DNA of 11,880 bases from Brumimicrobium sp964346075 (lineage in GTDB: Bacteria; Bacteroidota; Bacteroidia; Flavobacteriales_D; Crocinitomicaceae), in contig CAYFTH010000100.1 in NCBI GenBank assembly GCA_964346075.1, positions 1 to 11,880 of the forward strand, in the 5' to 3' direction. The position numbers and the translations under genes are program-made. Numbering within the stretch: position 1 is the stretch's first letter; the number at the start of each line of letters is the position of its first letter. Positions 1 through 7,178 of the stretch are shown one piece after another. The notes below the pieces were generated by a model, which saw nothing but the letters and a program-made list of their open reading frames with translations, searched no databases and had not been told where the DNA came from.

Positions 1-1
1 G

Positions 2-847
2 TTTATTGGTATGGGTAAAGATCTTTACGATCAATCTCCACTGGCCAAAGATTATTTCGAACAAGCAAATAATATTCTTGGATTTGACATTACATCAATT
101 ATGTTTGAAGGTACAGCAGACCAACTGAAACAAACAGATGTTACGCAGCCTGCTATATTTCTGCATTCTGTGATTCTCGCTAAAGTGCTGGGCAACGACT
201 TTCAACCAGGGATGGTAGCGGGGCACTCACTTGGTGAATTTTCTGCACTCGTTGCTAGTAATGTATTGTCTTTTGAGGATGGTCTCCGTCTTGTGGCTCA
301 GCGAGCAAAAGCTATGCAGAAAGCCTGTGAAGCTGAACCTTCCACTATGGCAGCTATTCTAGGTTTAGGGGATGAAAAAGTAGAATCTATTTGCTCATCC
401 ATTGAAGAAATTGTTGTTCCTGCTAACTACAACTGTCCAGGACAACTCGTGATATCAGGTTCAAAAAAAGGTATTGATCTGGCCTGTGAAAAAGCAAAAG
501 AAGCTGGTGCTAAACGCGCCTTGCCACTACCTGTAGGTGGAGCTTTTCATTCTCCACTCATGGAACCCGCAAGAGAAGAATTGGCAAAGGCAATAGAAAA
601 CACACCCTTCCAGAAGGGGAAGTGTCCCATTTATCAAAATGTCAGTGCAAAAGCCATTACAGAACCTGAGTCGATCAAGAAAAACCTCATTGCTCAATTA
701 ACTGCACCTGTAAAATGGACGCAAACAATGCAAGCTATGATCGAAGATGGTTGTGAACAAGTAATTGAAGTTGGACCCGGAAAAGTTCTGCAAGGTTTGT
801 TTAAGAAAATTGATCGCAAATTCCCTACAGAAAGCGCGTCGATTTAA
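2..847 (+). CDS. fabD: Malonyl-CoA:ACP transacylase FabD (5' end cut off by window)
   Basis: FabD moves the malonyl group from malonyl-CoA to acyl carrier protein, giving the extender unit for type II fatty-acid synthesis in the cytoplasm. The reading frame is open to the window edge: F-I-G precedes the first Met (base 11), so that Met is internal and about 10-20 N-terminal residues are missing. Numbering from that Met, the catalytic Ser73 sits in GHSLGEF, the malonyl-binding Arg98 in QRAKAMQ, and the catalytic His180 in GGAFHSPLM. These spacings match the E. coli Ser92/Arg117/His201 set closely. The C-terminal EVGPGKVLQGL segment is also typical of the family. The gene ends in TAA and is followed 31 bp later by a strong hairpin terminator, so it is the last gene of its transcript. 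No sign of decay is visible. Confidence 0.97.
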   Translation, partial: FIGMGKDLYDQSPLAKDYFEQANNILGFDITSIMFEGTADQLKQTDVTQPAIFLHSVILAKVLGNDFQPGMVAGHSLGEFSALVASNVLSFEDGLRLVAQRAKAMQKACEAEPSTMAAILGLGDEKVESICSSIEEIVVPANYNCPGQLVISGSKKGIDLACEKAKEAGAKRALPLPVGGAFHSPLMEPAREELAKAIENTPFQKGKCPIYQNVSAKAITEPESIKKNLIAQLTAPVKWTQTMQAMIEDGCEQVIEVGPGKVLQGLFKKIDRKFPTESASI

Positions 848-878
848 AATTTATTTATTTAATAATAGATGGAAAGAA

Positions 879-907
879 GGTAGCATGATTTCATGCTACC
901 TTTTTTT
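879..907 (+). terminator. Intrinsic terminator after fabD
   Basis: A perfect inverted repeat, GGTAGCATGA / TCATGCTACC (879-888 and 891-900), is followed at once by seven T (901-907). The loop is 2-4 nt. This is a textbook rho-independent terminator 31 bp after the fabD stop. The upstream flank has only a short interrupted A tract, so it points mainly in the plus direction. Confidence 0.92.
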
Positions 908-1208
908 ATGATATCGCATAAAAATTCATCAATTTGTATGGCAAATTAAACAAAAGTATCGGGAACTTTAGCATTAGTTCTCTCACCCATCAATTACTGC
1001 GATAAGTTGATGACTTAACCAGGAACTTCATCAACTAGTCGCTGATATAGTTCGAGTTCGCCAAGTAAATAAGGCGCAAAGAACACCCTATTTAAGATCT
1101 CAACGGTTTTAAAAGAAACCTCAGTGAAGGGATAAACTGCTGAATTCACATTCAATTGAACAAACCATCTGTACCCCACATTCCGTCAGATGATTCTAGA
1201 GAAGCCAT
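908..1208. other. Intergenic stretch, no convincing gene
   Basis: About 300 bp separate the fabD terminator from the terminator of the minus-strand Omp28-like gene. I see no gene with a good start. It holds a short inverted repeat, AATTTG-tatgg-CAAATT (931-947). It also holds a 9-bp perfect inverted repeat, AGTTGATGA / TCATCAACT (1005-1013 and 1028-1036, 14-nt loop), with no T tract. A protein-like open stretch on the minus strand (1015-1179) is listed separately. The region may be a decayed gene or an unrecognised non-coding element. Confidence 0.5.
1015..1179 (-). other. Possible short ORF or gene remnant (54 codons, GTG start)
   Basis: On the minus strand a frame stays open from an in-frame TGA just upstream of 1179 to a TAA at 1015-1017. 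The only plausible start is GTG at 1179. The translation looks protein-like, with mixed hydrophobic and charged residues such as RVFFAPYLLGELELYQ near its C-terminal half, but I do not recognise it. There is no ATG, no clear promoter and no domain. The 9-bp inverted repeat at 1005-1036 overlaps its end. It could be the tail of a decayed gene, or chance. Confidence 0.2.
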
Positions 1209-1236
1209 AAAAAAAGGCCACCCTTACAGGGCAGCC
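1209..1236 (-). terminator. Intrinsic terminator of the Omp28-like gene
   Basis: Read on the minus strand, GGCTGCCCT, loop GTA, AGGGTGGCC forms a 9-bp stem with two G-T wobbles (1216-1236). It is followed by seven T (1215-1209). It lies 24 bp past the stop of the minus-strand gene at 1261. Confidence 0.85.
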
Positions 1237-1260
1237 CTTCCATTTAATAATATGTTGTCA

Positions 1261-2319
1261 TTATCCTTTCACCACTAATTTCATTGATTTTAGGATCTGA
1301 CCTTTTTCTGAAGTCAGTTGAACAAAATAAAGACCTTTATTCATTCCACTGGTATCTTCAATTTTAATGGTTTTGTTTGATGATTCAACATCCAACGACT
1401 TGACTTTTTTACCGATCTGATCGTAAATAGTAATCTTTGAATCACCCTCAAGCGCCTGGTTCAAATCAATATTGAAAGACTCTCCACTTCTGATAGCGTT
1501 AGGATAGATCTTCATGGCTACATTATTTTTAGCATGTTGATCAACGTCTGCGCCCCATTTCTGTTTAGAAGCGTTCACGTAATTAAATTTATTATTCACT
1601 TTCTTCCAAATCACTGTGAAAACGTATAAATTGTCAGCGTTCCATCCTGCATCCAACGTAATTTGGTGTGTATTTGTAAATTCATCACCTGATGAAACAG
1701 CACCATCAACGAGCACTACTCCTTCTATACTTGGTTCTGCAGAAGCTCGCATGATGCGCTTGTGAGTTGCAGTACCTGAAATACCATTTTGTTGCTCCTC
1801 AACATTATTTTCAGCGAGATAAACACCCAGGTAATATTCACCAGATGCATTTTGAAAGAATCTAGTTTTAGTATCAATATTGAGCGTGTTGTTGTTAACG
1901 GAATATGATATCCCTGCGTTAGCAACAGGAGAAGTAGCTCTCGTACTGTCAATTGCATCGATCACATTTGTCTTCGTTGCACCGGTGTAAATTCCTCCTC
2001 CAGAAGAATATTCTACTTCATTGATCGTATTCACGTAAAATACGGGCGTACTGCTGCGAGATTCGTGAAGACCATAAAAATCAAGCGCTGCTGTAGCATA
2101 TAGATCACTCGAAGAACTATTATGCATTTCAAGAATGACACTTTCGCTTTCGCGTTCATCCCAAATTTCTCCGAAGAGCTCCCAACCCCACGTTCCACAT
2201 GGATTACACCATGTAGCTGTTTTCTTCACCATCAATGGTGTTTGTTCTTCGGCCACATATTGAGCCATTGACATAAATGGAAAAATAGCCGATAAGACTA
2301 GATAGTAAAATTTTTTCAT
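1261..2319 (-). CDS. Secreted Omp28-like thioredoxin-fold protein with T9SS sorting domain
   Basis: Predicted secreted or surface protein of 352 residues. Residues 1-19 form a signal peptide ending SMA-Q. A thioredoxin-like start follows: KKTATWCNPCGTWG at 32-45, with a CxxC pair (Cys38, Cys41). A Thr-Pro at 91-92 (STPVFYVN) sits where thioredoxin folds carry the cis-proline. The middle (about 130-255) is a beta-rich domain like that of Omp28-related outer-membrane proteins. From about 268 a T9SS type A sorting domain begins with MKIYPNA and ends LKSMKLVVKG, so the protein is probably exported by type IX secretion and its tail cleaved or anchored. It has its own candidate promoter and terminator, so it is probably monocistronic. 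The family assignment is firm on layout. Whether the CxxC is redox-active in vivo, and on what substrate, is unknown. Confidence 0.85.
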   Translation of the reverse strand: MKKFYYLVLSAIFPFMSMAQYVAEEQTPLMVKKTATWCNPCGTWGWELFGEIWDERESESVILEMHNSSSSDLYATAALDFYGLHESRSSTPVFYVNTINEVEYSSGGGIYTGATKTNVIDAIDSTRATSPVANAGISYSVNNNTLNIDTKTRFFQNASGEYYLGVYLAENNVEEQQNGISGTATHKRIMRASAEPSIEGVVLVDGAVSSGDEFTNTHQITLDAGWNADNLYVFTVIWKKVNNKFNYVNASKQKWGADVDQHAKNNVAMKIYPNAIRSGESFNIDLNQALEGDSKITIYDQIGKKVKSLDVESSNKTIKIEDTSGMNKGLYFVQLTSEKGQILKSMKLVVKG

Positions 2320-2345
2320 AACATTTTGATATTAATAATTCATTT

Positions 2346-2377
2346 GAAATATACAACTTATTATTATCCCCACCAAA
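2346..2377 (-). promoter_or_regulatory. Candidate Bacteroidota promoter for the Omp28-like gene
   Basis: On the minus strand TTTG (2374-2377) is followed after 20 bp by TATATTTC (2346-2353), one mismatch from the TAnnTTTG -7 box. The box ends 26 bp before the ATG at 2319, a sensible leader length. The spacer is 20 bp where 19 is usual, so this is only a candidate. Confidence 0.4.
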
Positions 2378-2499
2378 ATAGGATTAAAAATTCCACCTTT
2401 ATCTTTTTGGGTAATAGAAAGTTGTCGTAAAACCAGTAAAACTATCACTATTTCGAGTAAGAACACTACGCCAATCTTTTCATATGGATGAAAGAAGGT

Positions 2500-3162
2500 T
2501 TAGTTGAAACTTACGACCCACTTATTGTGATGCGTAATGGTATAACCATTTCTCTCTGCAGGATGAACTTTCGGTAAATGTCTGATCAGCCTTAAAGCTT
2601 CGGCACGTTGAGCATCAGTCCCTCCACTTAACACTTTTACATCGCTGATACGTCCTTTTTGATTCACTTTACTTTTAAGAATTACCCTTCCACCATTTGG
2701 AACTTTAAGTGTTCGGGTCATATGTTGATCTATATATGTTTTGTAGGCCTTATTGCCTCCAGGGTATCGAACTTCTCGATCTGGAAAATCTACAATAGGG
2801 TATTCTCGTTGTTTATCCTTTTCTTCAAACCGATCTTCCAATGGATAGAAATAAACCTTTTGTTTACGCAAACTGTCGAATGTAATGTAAGACGGGAATA
2901 ATTGGCGATTATACATGGTGTCCGCCAGAACATGTAACGTATCATGCATCCGTAAATTGACGGTTATTGTTCCATCTTGATTTGAGGATTTGTATGTTAC
3001 TATATCAGTTGGATCTTGAGCATAATAGCCCTTGATTGATATTCGATGAAACGATTGATCCTCTTTAGCTGCCATCAACTGAAAAGTGGTGGATTGACTG
3101 TGTGTATAGTGAGCTACGAAGAGTAGCATAATGATTTTTAAGTAGTGCATAAGTCCAATCAT
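2500..3162 (-). CDS. Small exported protein with TonB C-terminal domain
   Basis: Exported protein of about 220 residues. A signal peptide (LKIIMLLFVAHYTHSQS) is followed by a beta-rich region of about 80 residues that resembles a carboxypeptidase-regulatory-like fold only in outline. The last 85-90 residues look like a TonB C-terminal domain: YPGGNKAY at its start, GRVILKSKVNQKGRISDVKV, then EALRLIRHLPKVHPAERNGY. That domain normally contacts TonB-dependent receptors. Here there is no proline-rich periplasmic arm, and the only hydrophobic segment is a cleavable-looking signal, so it is probably not a working energy transducer. The frame opens at an ATG at 3174, but that codon lies inside the terminator-like hairpin after pnp. 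I therefore prefer ATG 3162 or ATG 3150 (MHYLKIIM), both of which leave an intact signal peptide. It follows pnp by under 60 bp on the same strand. Function unknown. Confidence 0.72.
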   Translation of the reverse strand: MIGLMHYLKIIMLLFVAHYTHSQSTTFQLMAAKEDQSFHRISIKGYYAQDPTDIVTYKSSNQDGTITVNLRMHDTLHVLADTMYNRQLFPSYITFDSLRKQKVYFYPLEDRFEEKDKQREYPIVDFPDREVRYPGGNKAYKTYIDQHMTRTLKVPNGGRVILKSKVNQKGRISDVKVLSGGTDAQRAEALRLIRHLPKVHPAERNGYTITHHNKWVVSFN

Positions 3163-3192
3163 AAAAGCCCCCATCTCAATAGAGAAGAGGGC
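3163..3192 (-). terminator. Terminator-like hairpin after pnp
   Basis: On the minus strand GCCCTCTTCTC, loop TATT, GAGATGGGGGC forms an 11-bp stem with one mismatch and one G-T pair (3167-3192). It is followed by TTTT (3166-3163). It starts 26 bp past the pnp stop. The T tract is short, so some readthrough into the TonB-domain gene is likely. Confidence 0.65.
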
Positions 3193-3217
3193 TTGATATT
3201 TTGCAAAAATTTATTTG

Positions 3218-5356
3218 TTAAGCATCATTTTTTTCTGGTTTAGGAAGCAATACTTTACGTGAAAGTTTCCATTTTTTAGATTTTGGGTCTTGTCCAATCA
3301 CCTTAAACTTCAACATATCACCTTCTTTTGCGACCTCATCCATTTTGTTGATGCGCTCATGTGCGAATTCTGAAACGTGGATCAATCCATCAGTACCTGG
3401 TAGTATTTCAACGAATACTCCGTAGGGTTGAACAGATTTAACTTTACCTTCGTACTCCACACCTTCTTCGACAGTTGGTGGGAATGCGATGTCACGCACT
3501 GCTTTATTGGCAGCGTCCATCGTTTCTTTTCCTTCAGCGAGAATTTGTACAATGCCTTCACCTGTATCTGGATCTTCATCAATGGTGATCGTTGCTCCAG
3601 TATCTTTTTGAATTTGTTGTATAATCTTTCCTCCAGGTCCGATAATACCACCAATCGCTTCGTTCGGTACGTTGAACTTTTCGACGCGGGGAGCACCTGG
3701 TTTCAATTCTTTGCGCGGTTCCGGCAAGGTTTCGGATAATTTATCCAAGATGTGGTGACGTCCTTCCTTGGCTTGTTCCAGCGCTTCAATCAGCACTTCA
3801 TAAGGCAATCCGTCCACTTTGATATCCATTTGACAAGCGGTAATTCCCTCCTTCGTTCCTGTTATTTTGAAATCCATGTCACCAAGGTGGTCTTCATCGC
3901 CTAAAATATCCGAGAGAATTGCATATTTCCCTTCTTTATTCATAACCAGACCCATCGCTATTCCGGATACAGGTGCTTTGATTGGAATACCACCATCCAT
4001 TAATGCCAGAGTTCCAGCACAAACAGTTGCCATAGAAGAAGAACCATTAGATTCAAGAATCTCAGACACCAGTCGTACCGTGTACGGATTATTTTCTGGA
4101 AGTACGTTCTTCAGTGCGCGGTGAGCAAGATTTCCGTGCCCCACTTCTCTTCGCGATACACCTCTTATTGGATATGCCTCTCCCGTACAAAATGGCGGGA
4201 AGTTATAATGCAGCATAAAACTTTCTGTCCCTTGGAAGGTAGCCGCATCAATCATTTGCTCCTGCAGTTTTCCTCCTAAGGTAAGCGTAGTCAGCGATTG
4301 CGTTTCTCCACGTGTAAATATGGCAGAGCCGTGCGTCATTGGCAAATAATCGACTTCTGACCAAATGGGACGAATTTCATTAAAATCACGACCATCCAAG
4401 CGAATTTTTTCCTCGAGCATGACCTCCCGAATCGCTTCTTTCATCGTATCGCGAATGTAACGACCAACAAATTCACCCACTTCTTCGAGTTCCTCATCGG
4501 TGTATTGCGACTCCATTTCCTCTTTAATGTTTTGAAAAGCCTCTGTCCGTTCAGCTTTACTAGGATTACCCTGACGCGCAATTTCTTTACATTTTTCAAA
4601 AGCGTATTCGTGCACCTGTTTGGCCACCTCTTCATCCTGATCCATGTGATGGTATTCCCGCTTGGGGTTTGCAGTTGGCACTTCAGCAGCTAAATCAAGC
4701 TGAAACTGACATTGCTTCTTAATCGCTTCGTGACCTACTTTAATCGCTTCTACAAGCTCGGCTTCCTGAATAAATTCCATTTCACCTTCTATCATAACGA
4801 CGTCCTTCAACGTTCCAGCCATCATGATTTCCATATCGGCTTTCTCCAATTCAGAACGCAGTGGGTTGACAATATATTCACCGTCAATTCTAGCTACGCG
4901 AACTTCAGACATTGGTCCATTAAATGGAATATCTGATACAGCGATAGCTGCGGAGGCCGCAAAACCTGCTAAAGCATCAGGTAAATGTTCGTCGTCATAC
5001 GACATTAATTGAATCATTACTTGCGTTTCCGAACGATAATCATCATTAAACAGCGGTCGCAATGCGCGATCTACTAAGCGCATTACCAGTATTTCCATAT
5101 CCGTTGGTCGAGCCTCCCTTCTTAAAAAGCCTCCTGGAATTCTACCTGCTGCAGCAAATTTCTCGCGATAATCTACCGTTAACGGGAAAAAGTTCATCCC
5201 TTCTTTTGCCTCAGCTGCCGATACAACTGTAGCCAATAACATTGTGTCGCCCATTTGTAACACTACTGATCCGTCGGCCTGTTTGGCCATTTTTCCGGTT
5301 TCTACGGTAATCTCCTTACCTCCAATAGTGATGGACTTATTGATTCCTATATCCAT
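3218..5356 (-). CDS. pnp: Polynucleotide phosphorylase (PNPase)
   Basis: PNPase degrades RNA 3' to 5' by phosphorolysis and can also add 3' tails. It acts as a trimer in the cytoplasm. At 712 residues the protein is full length. The first RNase PH domain spans about 10-145, with FFPLTVDYREKFAAAGRIPGG at 56-76 and the FLRREARPTDMEIL stretch after it. A helical linker runs about 235-315. The second, catalytic RNase PH domain spans about 325-545, with SNGSSSMATVCAG at 436-448. Its metal-site residues Asp489, Asp495 and Lys497, in GDEDHLGDMDFK, correspond to E. coli Asp486/Asp492/Lys494. A KH domain (about 557-620) has the GPGG loop at 573-576, and an S1 domain (about 632-702) contains YEGKVKSVQPYGVFVE. 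The start ATG is preceded by an AT-rich leader. It lies downstream of rpsO, as in many bacteria, with a hairpin between them, so it is probably partly co-transcribed. Confidence 0.98.
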   Translation of the reverse strand: MDIGINKSITIGGKEITVETGKMAKQADGSVVLQMGDTMLLATVVSAAEAKEGMNFFPLTVDYREKFAAAGRIPGGFLRREARPTDMEILVMRLVDRALRPLFNDDYRSETQVMIQLMSYDDEHLPDALAGFAASAAIAVSDIPFNGPMSEVRVARIDGEYIVNPLRSELEKADMEIMMAGTLKDVVMIEGEMEFIQEAELVEAIKVGHEAIKKQCQFQLDLAAEVPTANPKREYHHMDQDEEVAKQVHEYAFEKCKEIARQGNPSKAERTEAFQNIKEEMESQYTDEELEEVGEFVGRYIRDTMKEAIREVMLEEKIRLDGRDFNEIRPIWSEVDYLPMTHGSAIFTRGETQSLTTLTLGGKLQEQMIDAATFQGTESFMLHYNFPPFCTGEAYPIRGVSRREVGHGNLAHRALKNVLPENNPYTVRLVSEILESNGSSSMATVCAGTLALMDGGIPIKAPVSGIAMGLVMNKEGKYAILSDILGDEDHLGDMDFKITGTKEGITACQMDIKVDGLPYEVLIEALEQAKEGRHHILDKLSETLPEPRKELKPGAPRVEKFNVPNEAIGGIIGPGGKIIQQIQKDTGATITIDEDPDTGEGIVQILAEGKETMDAANKAVRDIAFPPTVEEGVEYEGKVKSVQPYGVFVEILPGTDGLIHVSEFAHERINKMDEVAKEGDMLKFKVIGQDPKSKKWKLSRKVLLPKPEKNDA

Positions 5357-5378
5357 ATTTATTTATTTACTATTTAAC

Positions 5379-5418
5379 AAAAAAGGGGAGTTTCGATTCA
5401 AATCGATGCCCCCCCTTT
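5379..5418 (-). terminator. Hairpin between rpsO and pnp (terminator or attenuator)
   Basis: On the minus strand AAAGGGG pairs with CCCCTTTT across an internal loop, and an inner stem TCGAT, loop TTGA, ATCGA caps it. Six T (5384-5379) follow. The shape is that of an intrinsic terminator for rpsO, yet it ends only 22 bp before the pnp start. It may cut rpsO readthrough to a fixed share, or serve as a processing site. The left arm contains seven G in a row (complement of 5409-5415), more than the four C opposite it. Confidence 0.7.
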
Positions 5419-5445
5419 AAACCATTTTTTATGTTGAATTAAAAA

Positions 5446-5715
5446 TTATCTTCTCAATCCAAGCTCTTTGACAATCGAACGATAACGTTCAATGTCTTTT
5501 TTCTTTAGATAGTCGAGCAAACTTCTACGCTTACCGACTAACAATTGAAGTGAACGTTGCGTTCCAAAATCTTTACGATTTTTCTTCAAGTGCTCCGTCA
5601 AATGACCAATCCTGTAGGTAAAAAGCGCAATTTGCCCTTCCGCTGAACCGGTGTCATTTTCTGATTTTCCATGCTTCTTGAAAATCTCTTTTTTCTTCTC
5701 TACTGATAAATACAT
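5446..5715 (-). CDS. rpsO: 30S ribosomal protein S15
   Basis: S15 binds the central domain of 16S rRNA early in assembly of the small ribosomal subunit. The 89-residue length is exactly that of the family. Visible signatures are the N-terminal helix followed by NDTGSAEGQIA (20-30), His42 and Asp49 of the rRNA-contacting loop, and GKRRSLLDYLKKKD (61-74). The usual Ser after the Asp is Thr52 here, which I regard as lineage variation. The start ATG at 5715 has a -7-like box at 5764-5771 and a leader of roughly 45 nt. S15 represses its own mRNA in several phyla, but I cannot recognise a known S15-binding leader here. pnp lies 89 bp downstream. Confidence 0.97.
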   Translation of the reverse strand: MYLSVEKKKEIFKKHGKSENDTGSAEGQIALFTYRIGHLTEHLKKNRKDFGTQRSLQLLVGKRRSLLDYLKKKDIERYRSIVKELGLRR

Positions 5716-5763
5716 GCCAATATTTTATAATGATTTTTATGTATGTGCCTCATTGCACGGCAG

Positions 5764-5771
5764 CAAAGATA
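5764..5771 (-). promoter_or_regulatory. Promoter -7 box for rpsO
   Basis: Minus-strand TATCTTTG matches the Bacteroidota TAnnTTTG box exactly. It is 48 bp upstream of the rpsO ATG. The -33 position, 19 bp further up, reads ACTG, a weak match to TTG. It lies in the divergent region shared with the FadL-like gene, whose own promoter I could not place. Confidence 0.55.
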
Positions 5772-5939
5772 GTTGAAATATTTTGTTTGACAGTATTTTG
5801 GATTCTTTTTTTGCCATAAAAATAGACTGAAGCGTTATAACCCTTAAACAACTGTCATTCAACGCCAATCCCTATGGATTTTCTGAATATTTGTTTAAGA
5901 CTACGCTTATTTTTTCTATTTTTAAAAAAATTAATTTTT

Positions 5940-7163
5940 GTGAAGCAAATTATCACTACTACCCTATTACTCTTCTCCATGTCTTACAGCATGGCTGGTG
6001 GATTCCAAATCAATCTTCAAGGTCAACGAAGTGCGGGAATGGGACACACGGGTACTGGATTGAGGATGGGGGCATCAAGTGGTTTTTTTAACCCGGGTGC
6101 ACTGGCTTTTGCCCGTACAGAAGTGCTGATAGGAATCAACCTCATTGCTTCAAAAGTTGGATATCGGGAATTAGAGCCGGGTATTTATACAGCTGAAAGC
6201 ACAAGTGGTATTGGCACTCCTTTTCATGGTCACGTTGCATTAAGATTAAATGAAGACTCTCCTTTCGTATTTGGTTTTTCCGCCTATACTCCATTTGGAA
6301 GCGGCATTAGTTATAATAACCAATGGAAAGGCCAATTCTTGCTTCGGGAAATGGCATTGCGAACGATTTTCTATCAAGGAACTTTTGCCTATCAAATCAA
6401 TGAAAAACTGGGGATCGGATTGGGCTATGTTTTCGGTACGGGAGATTTTAAATTGAGAAGAGGAGTGCCTTTACAACATTCCGATGGATCTTACAGTGAG
6501 GCTCATCTAAGCGGAAGTGGAACTGGCCATGGGTTCAATGTCGGAATCTTCTACGAACTTTCGGATCAAGTCAGTATGGGACTGAGTTATCGCTCAGGTG
6601 TTGAAGTAGCATTAGATGGTGGAACAGCAAAATTTGATGTACCTCCATCACTAGGTAGTAATTTCCCGACAACTCAATTTGGATCTGAAATTAATCTTCC
6701 CAGTGTCACCAATTTTGGTATTTCCATTCAACTCACTCAAAAAACACGTTTCAATTTTGACGTTAATTATATTACGTGGAGTAGTTATGACACCTTATCC
6801 TTCGATTTTGAGGATAACACAGAACAGCTTGAAGACAGCAATTCCCCTCGAAACTACACGAACGCGGCGATACTTCGAGCAGGTATCGAACACGAATTCA
6901 CCAGTCAGTTCCTTTTTCGCGGTGGAGCTTACTATGATTTTACACCTGTCCAAAATGGATATTTAACACCTGAAACACCTGATATGGATAAGATCGGAGT
7001 GACAATCGGAGCGTCCTACTCCATTAAGCATTGGAATATCGACGCCTCCTTCATGTATATTTATGGTTCAGAAAGAACAGACACAAACCTGGAGACCGGT
7101 TTTTCAGGACGATGGACTTCACAGGCGTTCATCCCCGGAATTTCAGTCTCTTATAAATTTTAA
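5940..7163 (+). CDS. OmpP1/FadL-family outer-membrane transporter
   Basis: Predicted 14-stranded outer-membrane barrel that lets long-chain fatty acids, aromatics or other hydrophobic compounds cross the outer membrane. A signal peptide (KQIITTTLLLFSMSYSMA) precedes GGFQINLQGQRSAGMGHTG. FNPGALAFA (50-58) is the FadL-type NPA-like hatch motif. Alternating beta-strand residues run to the end, which closes with the aromatic SYKF expected of a barrel. I choose GTG 5940 because the signal peptide then has a normal length. An ATG at 5874 in the same frame would add 22 residues (MDFLNICLRLRL...) and make an overlong double-hydrophobic leader. From GTG the protein has 407 residues. It is followed after 15 bp by the secreted hydrolase, with no terminator between, so the two form an operon. 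The substrate cannot be told from sequence. Confidence 0.9.
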   Translation: MKQIITTTLLLFSMSYSMAGGFQINLQGQRSAGMGHTGTGLRMGASSGFFNPGALAFARTEVLIGINLIASKVGYRELEPGIYTAESTSGIGTPFHGHVALRLNEDSPFVFGFSAYTPFGSGISYNNQWKGQFLLREMALRTIFYQGTFAYQINEKLGIGLGYVFGTGDFKLRRGVPLQHSDGSYSEAHLSGSGTGHGFNVGIFYELSDQVSMGLSYRSGVEVALDGGTAKFDVPPSLGSNFPTTQFGSEINLPSVTNFGISIQLTQKTRFNFDVNYITWSSYDTLSFDFEDNTEQLEDSNSPRNYTNAAILRAGIEHEFTSQFLFRGGAYYDFTPVQNGYLTPETPDMDKIGVTIGASYSIKHWNIDASFMYIYGSERTDTNLETGFSGRWTSQAFIPGISVSYKF

Positions 7164-7178
7164 TTAAAACAAATAATT

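Noticed and set aside
1725..1958. 77-codon minus-strand frame inside the Omp28-like gene
   Set aside because: It overlaps the real frame on the same strand and gives a Leu/Thr-rich translation without any recognisable feature.
3382..5012. Several open frames of 60-100 codons on both strands within pnp
   Set aside because: They overlap a full-length PNPase with all its motifs, have low-complexity or unlikely translations and no domains, and are shadows of the real gene.
5874..5939. ATG 5874 as start of the FadL-like gene
   Set aside because: It would create a 41-residue leader with two hydrophobic runs and an AT-rich, leader-like codon content. GTG 5940 gives a normal signal peptide. Orthologue alignment would decide.
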